Assembly (NCBI RefSeq): GCF_031626875.1 | Contig: NZ_JANDMF010000006.1 | Span: 62,001-126,000 of the forward strand | Reading direction: 5' to 3' | DNA from: Clostridium sp031626875 | GTDB lineage: Bacteria; Bacillota; Clostridia; Clostridiales; Clostridiaceae | Length of the DNA stretch: 64,000 nucleotides | Part shown: positions 9,488 to 17,980 of the stretch, in pieces | How positions within the stretch are numbered: position 1 is the first letter of the stretch | Layout: every line of letters begins with the position of its first letter | Program-made: the position numbers and the translations under genes | Notes under the pieces: generated by a model | Told to the model about the DNA's origin: nothing | The model's input: only the letters and a program-made list of their open reading frames with translations | The model's database searches: none

Positions 9488-9502
9488 ACCCCCCTGGGGG
9501 GT
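9488..9502. promoter_or_regulatory. CsoR operator
   Basis: A perfect 15-bp palindrome (ACCCCCC, central T, GGGGGGT) lies between the csoR ribosome binding site and its -10 box. G/C-rich palindromes of this form inside AT-rich DNA are the known binding sites of CsoR repressors. Its placement just downstream of the predicted transcription start means bound CsoR would block RNA polymerase clearance. Confidence 0.9.
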
Positions 9503-9515
9503 GTCTCTTAAATTC

Positions 9516-9543
9516 ATTATATTCTTTTTTTTATTTTCGTCAA
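9516..9543 (-). promoter_or_regulatory. Promoter of the copper operon
   Basis: On the minus strand TTGACG (-35) is followed after 16 bases by a perfect TATAAT (-10). The predicted start is near 9509, immediately upstream of the CsoR palindrome. Confidence 0.85.
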
Positions 9544-9592
9544 GTACTATTTTTATAATTGAGCGAACTGTTTTATAAGATTTTTTCAAAAT

Positions 9593-9665
9593 AAAAAAAC
9601 ACTCCTCTATATTTATTTCATTAGAAAAGCTCGTAATTTCTAATGAAACAGTTATAAAGGAATGT
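9593..9665 (-). terminator. Strong intrinsic terminator with no gene in front of it
   Basis: On the minus strand an outer stem (9658-9665 with 9599-9606, one mismatch) encloses a second perfect 11-bp stem (9627-9637 with 9647-9657 region). Seven T follow. No protein gene precedes it: speD has its own terminator at 10134-10169. It therefore implies a separate short transcript to its right. Confidence 0.7.
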
Positions 9666-9865
9666 CAGGTGTAGGCTAATTAATTACATAGCAATTTTTT
9701 GCTTTCAATTGCTAGTCCATCTAATTTTATCACAATCTCACCTTATTTTTAACCTTTTTCTAAAAATAAGATACCCACATTCTTAATTGTAATTTTTTAT
9801 TTTAAAGTTTAAATAAATTAACAGCTAACTTGTAGTACCCCCCAGTAACATAAGTTAATTTCCAA
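9593..9865 (-). ncRNA. Candidate structured non-coding RNA
   Basis: This stretch between the copper operon promoter and speD has no convincing open reading frame. On the minus strand it contains several inverted repeats in series. One pairs 9854-9861 with 9815-9822 and has a run of six C/G in its loop; others are 9761-9770 with 9742-9751, and TAGCAATT with AATTGCTA around 9689-9714. The terminator at 9593-9665 ends it. A TGTGATAAAAT promoter-like element at about 9727-9737 could start a shorter RNA of some 130 nt instead. I do not recognise RNase P, SRP, 6S, tmRNA or a known riboswitch. The 5' end is uncertain. Confidence 0.35.
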
Positions 9866-10133
9866 ATTTTTTATTTTCATTTGTCATAATGATTTTATTA
9901 ATTTATTTTCGTAAAAATTTTATAATTAATCCCCATTACAGTTATTTATTAAACTTTTCAATAAATCCTTACTTATATACATTTATTATACAATATTTTT
10001 TCTATATCTTAATTATACATAATTTTCATTAAGTTTCAATTTCTTCTCACAATGTAATTCTGCCTAATCTTTAATTTATCATTTTTTCATTTCACGATAT
10101 TATAAAACACTTTCACGACTAATGTAAATTAAT

Positions 10134-10169
10134 AAAAAAAGGCTGCCTCATTATAATTTTGAGACACCC
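10134..10169 (-). terminator. Terminator of speD
   Basis: On the minus strand a 10-bp stem (10160-10169 with 10141-10150, one mismatch and one G-U) is followed by seven T. It lies 18 bases past the speD stop. Confidence 0.8.
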
Positions 10170-10186
10170 CTATATAATTATCCATA

Positions 10187-11002
10187 TTAATATATATTGG
10201 TTCCACTAAAAATCTCTATCATCTCTTTACGTAAGCTATTTGTAATATCAAGTCGTTCTTGAGGTTTTAACTCATAGACATCCTTCTTAAAAAGATAATT
10301 TTGAAGTTCAATTTCTTTTATAAGCATTTTGGTATGAAATATGTTTGATTGATATACATTTATATCCATGGCATCATATTTCTTCAAAGTGCTTTCATCA
10401 ATATAATCTTGTATTGATTTTATTTCATGATCTATAAATAGCTTTTTTCCATCAACATCTCTAGTAAAGCCTCTAACTCTATAATCTATAGTTATAATGT
10501 CAGAATCAAAACTTTCTATCAAATATTTTAATGCATTTAAAGGAGAAATTTCCCCACAAGTAGATACATCAATATCTACACGAAAAGTAGCAATTGAATT
10601 GTCTGGGTGATATTCTGGATAAGTATGAACAGTTACATGACTTTTGTCCAAATGTCCAACTACAGAATCTCTTGTTTTCAAGATTTCAATTTCACCATGA
10701 TTACAAGATTGATCAACCAAGTGAACTGGTAGTGCTTCTTCTGTAATAAGAATTGTCACACTAGCACCTTGCGGTTCATAATCTTGCTTTGATACATTAA
10801 GTACATGCGCACCTATAATCTCAGTTACATCACACAGAATATTTGTAAGTCTTTCTGAATTGTATTGCTCATCTATATAAGCAATATAGTCCTTTTGTTC
10901 TCGCTCACTCTTTGCATAGCATACATCATAGATGTTAAAGCTAAGTGTTTTTGTGAGGTTGTTAAAGCCGTATAACTTCAGCTTGTTTTCCAACCCTAAC
11001 AT
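10187..11002 (-). CDS. speD: S-adenosylmethionine decarboxylase proenzyme (long, E. coli type)
   Basis: The enzyme makes the aminopropyl donor for spermidine synthesis. It is a pyruvoyl enzyme made by self-cleavage at a Lys-Ser bond. The cleavage motif LDKSHVTVHTYPE is present at about residues 118-130, and Ser121 becomes the pyruvoyl group. The length of 271 residues matches the E. coli class rather than the short Bacillus class. AAAGGG lies four bases before the ATG used here; a GTG one codon earlier is also possible. No spermidine synthase or other polyamine gene is in the window, so it stands alone between terminators. Confidence 0.92.
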   Translation of the reverse strand: MLGLENKLKLYGFNNLTKTLSFNIYDVCYAKSEREQKDYIAYIDEQYNSERLTNILCDVTEIIGAHVLNVSKQDYEPQGASVTILITEEALPVHLVDQSCNHGEIEILKTRDSVVGHLDKSHVTVHTYPEYHPDNSIATFRVDIDVSTCGEISPLNALKYLIESFDSDIITIDYRVRGFTRDVDGKKLFIDHEIKSIQDYIDESTLKKYDAMDINVYQSNIFHTKMLIKEIELQNYLFKKDVYELKPQERLDITNSLRKEMIEIFSGTNIY

Positions 11003-11163
11003 CACACCCTTTCTAAATTAAAATTCTATAGCAATGCAATTATACTATATCATTAGTTAAAATTCTACTTAAATATTCATATTAATCTCATTAGTATATA
11101 TTACAAATTTATAGAACATTAACTTTTTATAATTTCTTTAACTAATCTTTATTTTATCCCATA

Positions 11164-12054
11164 TTATTTGAAATATTCTCTTATTTTTCTTGGACCTGCA
11201 ATTATATCTTTCCCTATATATAAAGTCCCATCATCTTTTGTTTTAACACTCCACTTTACTAGCAATATATCGCCATGATCAATTTCTATTGATGTTATAC
11301 ATCTTGGATGAACACAACTTCCATCATTAAAGTAAGGTACTTCATCTACTTCAGGAAAAATAGGTTTATGAGTATGTCCTGCTATTAACATATGCTTTTC
11401 TTTTTTTACCCAATTTATAAGCTTATCTTCAACAGCAACTTTTTTATCATAATTTTTAGCTGTGCTAGTTGGATCATTAACCCCAAAAAGATTAAGTGGT
11501 CCCCATAAATATCTAACTAAAAATCTATTTATTTTCCAAAGCCTATCATTAAAAATACTTACCTGATGCCCATGAATTAATAAAATTTCATCTCCAGTAA
11601 CCTTATGCTTTAATATCAATCCCTCATGAATTTTCATATTATTAAATAATAAAAACTCCTTATTTTCACGTTCATCAAAATATTTATATAAATTCTTTTT
11701 AACAAATTCATCATTCTTTTTCTCTATATCATGATTACCATAAATAAAATGAATTCTCCCTTTATTATAAAACTTAGATAATAGCCAAAAAATATCACTA
11801 TGGGTGTGTATAATGTCTGAATAATTTTTATTCTTCCAAAGCTCATCTCCATCTCCTAGCTCTATATATGTGAAATCTTCTTCATAATAGTATGTTAAAG
11901 CAGCAAAGAAAAGATTTTGATTATTTGAAAAATCATCTGCCCAGCTTCCATTTCCTCTATGACAATCACTTAATAATACTATCTTTGAAGAATCATCAAA
12001 TGAAATTTTTTCTGATGAATTAAAAACTTCAGATATACGTTTTGAAAAATCCAT
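11164..12054 (-). CDS. Metallophosphoesterase family protein
   Basis: A cytosolic calcineurin-like phosphoesterase of 296 residues. The two-metal signature blocks appear in order: SDCHRG near residue 30, GDGDE near residue 68, GNHDIE near residue 105, HGH near residue 162 and GHTHKP near residue 226. It resembles the branch that includes UDP-2,3-diacylglucosamine hydrolases, but a Gram-positive host makes lipid A synthesis implausible. The substrate is therefore unknown. GGAGG precedes the ATG. It is flanked by an independent DUF4474 gene and speD. Confidence 0.85.
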   Translation of the reverse strand: MDFSKRISEVFNSSEKISFDDSSKIVLLSDCHRGNGSWADDFSNNQNLFFAALTYYYEEDFTYIELGDGDELWKNKNYSDIIHTHSDIFWLLSKFYNKGRIHFIYGNHDIEKKNDEFVKKNLYKYFDERENKEFLLFNNMKIHEGLILKHKVTGDEILLIHGHQVSIFNDRLWKINRFLVRYLWGPLNLFGVNDPTSTAKNYDKKVAVEDKLINWVKKEKHMLIAGHTHKPIFPEVDEVPYFNDGSCVHPRCITSIEIDHGDILLVKWSVKTKDDGTLYIGKDIIAGPRKIREYFK

Positions 12055-12132
12055 TTGTTACCTCCATGTTTAACTTTCTCTTATACAGTTACAATATATT
12101 TTATGCATTTATTCAAATAGTGACTTTATAAT

Positions 12133-12160
12133 AAAAGCAGGAAACTTAATTCCTGCTTTT
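12133..12160 (-). terminator. Terminator of the DUF4474 gene
   Basis: A perfect 11-bp inverted repeat (12133-12143 with 12150-12160) ends in TTTT on the minus strand, directly after the stop codon. Confidence 0.8.
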
Positions 12161-12163
12161 ACT

Positions 12164-13198
12164 TTAACTTAAATATCCTCTGATTTTATCAAATATTTTA
12201 AACAGCTCTTTAAAGTTTCCTATATTCAAGAGCATCTCATATATCTCAGGTGCTTCTTCTGCAATTGCATTTATTTTATCTTCAATATTATTATAAGGCC
12301 CAACTATCTCATTATATTTACTACATAACCACTCATTTTTTCGTTGAATTATATCATCTGTATCTTCTGTTCTTGTATGTGGCTGAGTTGAATGTGGTTT
12401 ATAAAAATTCAAACTTATCGTATTCCCTTTTCTCTTTATTTCTTTCTTTGAATAGCCTACGTTTATTAATGCATCTACAAAAGCTTTACTCATAATATTA
12501 TCCTTTAAAGTAATTTTCAAAAGCATTGTAAGATCTGAAGGCTCAGAAAATTCTCCTAATTTAAATCCAGTTAACCACCAGTGTTTAGCTGATCTTTGAA
12601 ATAATATTTTCCCATTTTTAATTAATGTAAATGACATATTTAGCCTGTCCTTATTATCTATACAACGATAAAATGTTCCATTAAAAATTCCTTCTATATC
12701 TAAATCTTCTGCTTGTGCCTTATATACTCCGATTTCACAACCAGTAACTAAATCATACTGCCCCTTCCAAAATTCTATGAGCCATTTTTCACCTTCATAT
12801 TCAAAATATATAGGCTCACAATCTATAATCATTCCTAAAGGTGCTGCTGCTTCATCATATAGATGACAATATCCAACATCTCTCTGCCATACATCCATAT
12901 TATAATAAAACATATCTTGATTTAACTCATAAGAAAAACCAGCCATTTTTATTAAATTATCAAAAGCTTCAGTATTTTTATTGTTTTTTGTTTCCAACTC
13001 ATCACCCCTCCTCTTTTCTAATTTTGACACTGAACTTATTAATTGATGTATTTCAATTACCAAAATAGCAATAATAATTAAAATAACTATTACAAGAATC
13101 CATATTCCTAACTCTTTAACAAATTGCAAATTGTTATTTTCTGGATTATTAATAATATATGATATCATTCTACTAATCAAACCAAATTCATTTAGCAT
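12164..13198 (-). CDS. DUF4474 domain-containing membrane-anchored protein
   Basis: A 344-residue protein with one N-terminal transmembrane segment (about residues 30-52). A large domain follows (about 80-325) that I recognise as DUF4474 from stretches such as MDVWQRDVGYCHLYDEAA, LIEFWKGQYDLVTGCEIGVY and SAKHWWLTGF. This family is common in Clostridia, and its function is unknown. The conserved tryptophans and charged pairs suggest an enzyme or a binding domain, which is inference. A GGAGTG site precedes the ATG, and a terminator immediately follows. It is a single-gene unit. Confidence 0.75.
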   Translation of the reverse strand: MLNEFGLISRMISYIINNPENNNLQFVKELGIWILVIVILIIIAILVIEIHQLISSVSKLEKRRGDELETKNNKNTEAFDNLIKMAGFSYELNQDMFYYNMDVWQRDVGYCHLYDEAAAPLGMIIDCEPIYFEYEGEKWLIEFWKGQYDLVTGCEIGVYKAQAEDLDIEGIFNGTFYRCIDNKDRLNMSFTLIKNGKILFQRSAKHWWLTGFKLGEFSEPSDLTMLLKITLKDNIMSKAFVDALINVGYSKKEIKRKGNTISLNFYKPHSTQPHTRTEDTDDIIQRKNEWLCSKYNEIVGPYNNIEDKINAIAEEAPEIYEMLLNIGNFKELFKIFDKIRGYLS

Positions 13199-13491
13199 AT
13201 AACTTCACTCCAAAATATTGTTATATACCATAATATTCCTTTAAGTGTGCTTATGTTAAACTATTTTGCTTTAACAATACATTTTATAATCTAAAATTAT
13301 CATAATATTGTAAATATTTCAACATATACTTATGCTAAAATTCTCTTAATTTAATGTTAAAATATATATTTTTTTATTTTTTATGTAAAATAATCTATAT
13401 AATTATTATAAGATATTCATGTTACAATTTATATCTTTTAAATTTAATTACCACATGTATATTTAATTAATATAAAAGGAAATGATACTAT
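13199..13491. other. Intergenic AT-rich stretch, no gene seen
   Basis: These roughly 290 bases upstream of the DUF4474 gene hold no open reading frame or stem-loop I can defend. They must contain the DUF4474 promoter, but none of the several AT-rich hexamers stands out. Confidence 0.5.
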
Positions 13492-13676
13492 ATGATCTAT
13501 ACTTTTAAACCAAAGATGGCTCATAAGAAAGAAGTTTTCAATGGGATTGTTACATACTTTATTAAGCAGGCAAGCAGCTTCTGACTATCTTTACCATAGG
13601 TTCTGATGCAGGTGCTCTAGGTTCAATTCCTATAACCTCCTACACTGAACATTTGAAAAATTTAACTATAATTTAG
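13492..13676 (+). pseudogene. Decayed gene remnant (frameshifted)
   Basis: A plausible ribosome binding site (AAAAGGAAATG) precedes an ATG at 13492, and about 30 sensible codons follow. The reading then moves to a different frame around 13566-13584 and continues through TIFTIGSDAGALGSIPITSY to a stop at 13674-13676. Base and codon quality on both sides of the shift look coding, unlike the surrounding AT-rich DNA. The GSDAGA block resembles the metal-ligand region of some amidohydrolases, but the match is far too short to name a family. A sequencing error or a true pseudogene are both possible. Confidence 0.35.
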
Positions 13677-13694
13677 TACAAGCCATTTTATACA

Positions 13695-13752
13695 AAGATA
13701 AATAAAGAAATGACTAAATTTGATTATTTGAAAAGCCTTTTCTTTATTTTAA
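13695..13752 (-). terminator. Possible terminator of the DUF421 gene
   Basis: An 11-bp A/T-rich inverted repeat (AAATAAAGAAA with its complement) spans the DUF421 stop codon on the minus strand. The stem is weak, so this is tentative. Confidence 0.4.
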
Positions 13753-14460
13753 CACATTAAATACAACTTGATTCTTATGTTTAAGTTGTATTACTATATT
13801 CCCAAGGTTATCTATACTTGCCAACAACACTTCCTTTGAAGAAGCAATTCTTCTTTTCTTAAGTTCCTTAGTCAGCCATTCCTCATTTTTGTTAATTTGC
13901 TCTAAATTATCATAAAGAATATATCCGTCAATAATTAACTCTGTTTGAATTCCATACTTATTTGATTTTATATTCATATCTTCCAAAGTAACTGGTTTCT
14001 TTTCTGCTTTAAGTAATATACTAACCTTTCCACTAGTCTCCAATATTGCATAATCTATTTCTGAAACATCAAATACTCCATTTAATCTACATTCCTCTAA
14101 TAAATCATTTACACTAAATTTTGATTTTTTTAAATTTTCCTCAATAAATTCACCATTTTGAATAAGTATAGTAGGAACTCCTCCAAATATTTTTCTAGGC
14201 AAAATTCCAAATAAGGATATCTTTGATACAACTATAGCACATACAGCATATACTATAAGTGAAATAATTCCATAATCATAATGTATACTTTCATCAACTG
14301 CAAATGAAGCTGCTATAGAGCCTATGGAAATTCCAACTACATAATCAAAAAAAGTTAAATTTGCTATATGCTTTTTCCCCATAATTCTACTCAATGTAAA
14401 TAAAATGATAAATGATGTTATACTTCTAATTATTATATCTATATCCATAATATAATCCAT
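13744..14460 (-). CDS. DUF421 domain membrane protein (YetF/YcaP family)
   Basis: A 238-residue protein with three N-terminal transmembrane helices, within about residues 5-85, and a cytosolic alpha/beta domain. The family signature is clear: SRIMGKKHIANLTFFDYVVGI near residue 25, and a glycine-rich GGVPTILIQNG near residue 118. YetF-like proteins are widespread in spore formers and enterobacteria, and their molecular role is unknown. The ribosome binding site AAGGGGTG is 11 bases from the first ATG, rather far; an internal start at Met5 would change little. It is transcribed separately from the response regulator behind it. Confidence 0.85.
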   Translation of the reverse strand: MDYIMDIDIIIRSITSFIILFTLSRIMGKKHIANLTFFDYVVGISIGSIAASFAVDESIHYDYGIISLIVYAVCAIVVSKISLFGILPRKIFGGVPTILIQNGEFIEENLKKSKFSVNDLLEECRLNGVFDVSEIDYAILETSGKVSILLKAEKKPVTLEDMNIKSNKYGIQTELIIDGYILYDNLEQINKNEEWLTKELKKRRIASSKEVLLASIDNLGNIVIQLKHKNQVVFNVLK

Positions 14461-14529
14461 ATGTGAACAAACACCCCTTATTAACTTTTTATACTTATCT
14501 TTCCTAAAAAAATATATTATATTCTAAGC

Positions 14530-14563
14530 AAAAAGGCTGATAGTAAATAATCCTATCAGCCTT
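14530..14563 (-). terminator. Terminator of the two-component operon
   Basis: A perfect 11-bp inverted repeat (14533-14543 with 14553-14563) is followed on the minus strand by TTTTT. It lies five bases past the response-regulator stop. Confidence 0.85.
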
Positions 14564-14567
14564 AATG

Positions 14568-15266
14568 CTATAAACTACCAGTCAACTTATATTTATATAA
14601 TGGTCTTCCAACCTTGCCATATTCAACAACCTTATCTAGATCTCCTTTTTTACTCATATAATCAAGATATTTTCTAACAGTAACTTTTGCTAAACCAAGC
14701 TTTTCTGCCAATTCTTCAGCAGTAAAATATTCTTCCTTAATATATTTAAGCTCTTCTACAATTGATTTATATGTATATTTATTTAACCCCTTTTCAATGT
14801 TACTTTTAACTTCATCATAACTTAATATATTATTTTTTGTATTTAAAATTAATTTATCAAGTTCAACTTGTTCAATTGTTTTTGATTTTTTTAATCCTTC
14901 AATTCTTTCTTCAAATGATTTGAGAGCTTCCTTAAATCTTTCAAATGTAAATGGTTTTATTAAATAATCCACAACTCCATATCTAAAGGCTTCAGTAATC
15001 CTATCAATACTTTTATCTGCAGTAATTAATATTACATCTGAATTCATTTCATTTTTCCTAAGCCATTTTAAAAAATCCATTCCATTTTCATTTGGAAGAA
15101 AAACGTCTAAAAGAATTAAATCAATAGATTCTTTTGATAAAAATTCCTTTGCTTCTGTAAGATTTACAGCAGCTTTTTCTAATGTAAATCCTTCAACTTT
15201 ATTTAGAAATTTAGAATTAATTTGCATCACCATAGGATCATCTTCTATAATCATCGTTCTAATCAT
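14568..15266 (-). CDS. CitB/DcuR-type response regulator
   Basis: A 232-residue response regulator. The receiver domain (about 1-122) has the acidic pocket EDD, phospho-acceptor Asp54 in LLDVFLP and Lys104 in YLIKPF. The C-terminal half carries a helix-turn-helix (about 175-225) of the type seen in CitB, DcuR and MalR regulators of di- and tricarboxylate metabolism. It follows its sensor kinase by four bases. With malic enzyme and a carboxylate-type transporter immediately upstream, it most likely controls that unit. The direct repeat upstream of malic enzyme (19243-19277) is a candidate site. Confidence 0.88.
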   Translation of the reverse strand: MIRTMIIEDDPMVMQINSKFLNKVEGFTLEKAAVNLTEAKEFLSKESIDLILLDVFLPNENGMDFLKWLRKNEMNSDVILITADKSIDRITEAFRYGVVDYLIKPFTFERFKEALKSFEERIEGLKKSKTIEQVELDKLILNTKNNILSYDEVKSNIEKGLNKYTYKSIVEELKYIKEEYFTAEELAEKLGLAKVTVRKYLDYMSKKGDLDKVVEYGKVGRPLYKYKLTGSL

Positions 15267-15270
15267 TTAA

Positions 15271-16845
15271 TTACGCCCTTTCCATAGGTATTGATATAAT
15301 CCATTCTGTACCATCATTTACTCTAAAAACAATAGTTCCTTTTGCTTCATCAATAATTTTCTTCACTATATACATTCCAAAACCACGACTACCTTTTTTA
15401 GTTGTAATTCCTATTTTATAAATTGATTCCTTTATACTTTCTGGTATACCCTTCCCATTATCCTTTATATTAATTTTTATATTACCATCTTCTTCATATA
15501 TTTTCACATATATTTCACCAGTTCCATCATTATTAACCTCATCAATAGAATTTTCTATTAGATTTCCAACTACTGATACTAATTCTTCTGAATTCATATA
15601 TTGAGGTAACTTAGTTATATTTGAATCTTCATCAATTACCAACTTAATTCTAGATTCCTCACACTTACTATATTTAGCTAATATTAAAGCTGCTAAAGAT
15701 GCATCTTTTATCTTATCAGATATTATATTAGATATATTTTTTTTACTAGCTGCTATAACATTAATAAATTTAATTGCTTCATTATATTCTTCTAATTGAA
15801 TAAGTCCTGAAATTGTGTGAAGTTTATTCATAAATTCATGATTTTGAGCTCTTAAAGACCATGCCATTTTCTTAATTCCTGTTAATTCTTCTGCCATTTT
15901 ACGTACTTCTGTTAAATCTTCAAATGTTACAACTAATCCTAAAATTTGATTATCAAATCCTTTTATAGAACTATGCTTACACATAATATTAAGTCCTGGC
16001 CTAGCTTTTATTTGTACATTCCTTTTTGGTTTTCCACTATTAAAAAACACCTCAACCATACTATCATAGGTAAAATCAGTAATAGGACTTCCTATATCAC
16101 TTTCTTTTAATCCTAAAATCCTACCTGCTTCTTCATTAAATAATGTTATACATCCATTGTTATCTAAAGCAATTATTCCTTCTTTAATATTTTCAATTAC
16201 AGTTTCTTTTTGTTTTAAATTTAAAGCTATCTCTTCTGGCTCAAGACCAAATATAGATTTTTTTATATTATAAGAAATAGCAATTGCACCTGAAACACCT
16301 AAAATTAGTCCTAATATTATAATTGGTATGAATTTATACATTTTTGTGTATACTTCACTATCAAATTTATTATAAAGCATTCCTACTGCTACTGCACCTA
16401 TCTGCTTATTATTATCATCATAAATAGGAGAAAATGCTCTTACTGAAAGTCCAAGAGTACCACTTCCAGTTGATATATATTCTTCACCATTTTTTAATAC
16501 TCGTTCTTCATCTCCACCTGCAAATCTCTCTCCTATTTTACTTTTCACTGGATGTGAATATCTTATGCCATCCATATCCATAACTACTATAAATTCAACA
16601 TTTGTCTTGATTCTAGCTTTTTCTATTTCATCATTTAATAAATCCTTAGATATATTTTCATTTCTCTTCAAGTATTCCTTTACTTCATATGTTGATGCAA
16701 AGGAATTTGCTATATTTAACATATTTTTATCTATTTGATCCCTTAATAAATTTTTCATTTGAATATAAGATAAAATAGTTATACTTCCAATAGAAATTAT
16801 AAGAATTCCAACTACTAAAGATATAATTTTATCTTTTAGTTTCAT
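15271..16845 (-). CDS. CitA/DcuS-type sensor histidine kinase
   Basis: A membrane sensor kinase of 524 residues. A transmembrane segment at about 8-28 and another at about 172-194 bracket an extracytoplasmic single Cache/PAS-like sensor. A cytosolic PAS domain follows (about 215-325). The phospho-acceptor His is in QNHEFMNKLHTISG near residue 338, and the ATPase domain has NLIENSIDE and the G boxes DNGKGIP and GSRGFGMYIV. This architecture is that of kinases sensing citrate, malate, fumarate or succinate outside the cell. GAAGGTG precedes the ATG. It is downstream of the malic enzyme and transporter genes, past a terminator. Confidence 0.9.
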   Translation of the reverse strand: MKLKDKIISLVVGILIISIGSITILSYIQMKNLLRDQIDKNMLNIANSFASTYEVKEYLKRNENISKDLLNDEIEKARIKTNVEFIVVMDMDGIRYSHPVKSKIGERFAGGDEERVLKNGEEYISTGSGTLGLSVRAFSPIYDDNNKQIGAVAVGMLYNKFDSEVYTKMYKFIPIIILGLILGVSGAIAISYNIKKSIFGLEPEEIALNLKQKETVIENIKEGIIALDNNGCITLFNEEAGRILGLKESDIGSPITDFTYDSMVEVFFNSGKPKRNVQIKARPGLNIMCKHSSIKGFDNQILGLVVTFEDLTEVRKMAEELTGIKKMAWSLRAQNHEFMNKLHTISGLIQLEEYNEAIKFINVIAASKKNISNIISDKIKDASLAALILAKYSKCEESRIKLVIDEDSNITKLPQYMNSEELVSVVGNLIENSIDEVNNDGTGEIYVKIYEEDGNIKINIKDNGKGIPESIKESIYKIGITTKKGSRGFGMYIVKKIIDEAKGTIVFRVNDGTEWIISIPMERA

Positions 16846-16908
16846 ATTATCACCTTCAAGTTAACTTTTTAAATTTATTATATATATTTTAGAGCTTAAT
16901 TATAAGTA

Positions 16909-16962
16909 ATAAAATAAGCCGTGCAAATTAGAAATTTTACTTTCTTTACACTGGCTTATTAC
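16909..16962 (-). terminator. Terminator after the KdgT-family transporter
   Basis: On the minus strand AATAAGCC and GGCTTATT form the outer stem, with further pairing inside; TTTTATT follows. It separates the malic enzyme-transporter transcript from the kinase-regulator pair, perhaps incompletely. Confidence 0.65.
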
Positions 16963-16985
16963 TTACATCTACTTGTCTACTTTTA

Positions 16986-17957
16986 TCAAACAGCAGCTTC
17001 AGTATTTAACTTTTTCAATTTATTCTTTTTAATTAACTTGAATGCATATGTAACAATAAATGGACAAACAATGGCAGATACTACACATGCTGCTGCAACT
17101 TGTGCTGTAGCTACTGTTGCTATAGCAGCTAATGTTGGATCTGCAGCTGCAACAGCTGCTGGTGTTGCTACTGCATTTCCTGCAGTTGATCCTGTTGCCA
17201 AACCAATTATTGGCTCTTCTTTGAATAATTTTAAAAGTATATATGCTCCTATTCCAGTAAATGCAGCTACTACTCCTAGTATAATTCCTGGAATTCCAGC
17301 TTGCACAATTGTTCCAAGGTCCATACCTGCACCTAGTGGGAAAGAAAAGAATGGAATTAATAATAATTTACTGCTTCCAAGGAAAGCTCTCATGTCAGAA
17401 TCAATATTTCCTAAAATCATACCTATTACTATTGGAATCATTACCGCTATAAGTGCTTCAAAAGGAACTTGAGCAAGCCCTGATGCTCCTAATGCAACTA
17501 ATGTAAAAAATGGGCCATCTTTTAATGATAATATAGCATATGCACCTACATCTGTTTCATCTCCATATTGTGAAGCAAGAGATGCATATAAACCGCCATT
17601 ACAATTTGTTAATGCTGCAAGGATTGCAAGTGGTGATAACCCTAATACTCCTGCTGCTCCAAAAACCTTTCCTACAATTATACCAATACCTGCACCTACT
17701 ATAAATTTACCTGTTATTAATAATGCCCCCTTTTTCAATGCTTTTGGTGCTAACTTGAAATTAATTTGTGATCCAATTAGAAACATGAAACACGCTAAAA
17801 TTGTTGTCGATGCTGTTTTACTGAATAATGCCGTTGTAAATCCTCCAATTTTAAGGAACTGTGGGAAAAATGTATTAGTTAATACACCTAAGAAAAGTGG
17901 AACAACCATCATACCGCCTGGAATTTTGTCAATTGTTTTTTTAATTGGAATTTGCAT
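16986..17957 (-). CDS. KdgT-family transporter, likely for malate or a related acid
   Basis: A 323-residue permease with about ten hydrophobic helices. It matches the 2-keto-3-deoxygluconate permease (KdgT) family in its start (IPGGMMVVPLFLGVLTNTFFP), in the LTNCNGGLYASL segment and in GLATGSTAGNAVATPAAVAA. It begins 23 bases after the malic enzyme gene with an AGGAGG site, so the two are almost certainly one operon, and a CitA/DcuS-type system follows. That context points to import of malate or another small carboxylate rather than ketodeoxygluconate. A true KDG permease for the pectin locus 30 kb away cannot be excluded. Confidence 0.8.
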   Translation of the reverse strand: MQIPIKKTIDKIPGGMMVVPLFLGVLTNTFFPQFLKIGGFTTALFSKTASTTILACFMFLIGSQINFKLAPKALKKGALLITGKFIVGAGIGIIVGKVFGAAGVLGLSPLAILAALTNCNGGLYASLASQYGDETDVGAYAILSLKDGPFFTLVALGASGLAQVPFEALIAVMIPIVIGMILGNIDSDMRAFLGSSKLLLIPFFSFPLGAGMDLGTIVQAGIPGIILGVVAAFTGIGAYILLKLFKEEPIIGLATGSTAGNAVATPAAVAAADPTLAAIATVATAQVAAACVVSAIVCPFIVTYAFKLIKKNKLKKLNTEAAV

Positions 17958-17980
17958 AATGATACCCTCCTAAAATTAAA

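Noticed and set aside
9838..9843. Second CsoR operator
   Set aside because: There is a run of six C but no matching half of a palindrome, so it does not qualify; it is instead in the loop of a hairpin.
13560..13665. tRNA-like piece around GGTTCAATTCC
   Set aside because: It resembles a T arm, but no acceptor, anticodon or D arm pairs around it, and the stretch reads better as a frameshifted coding fragment.
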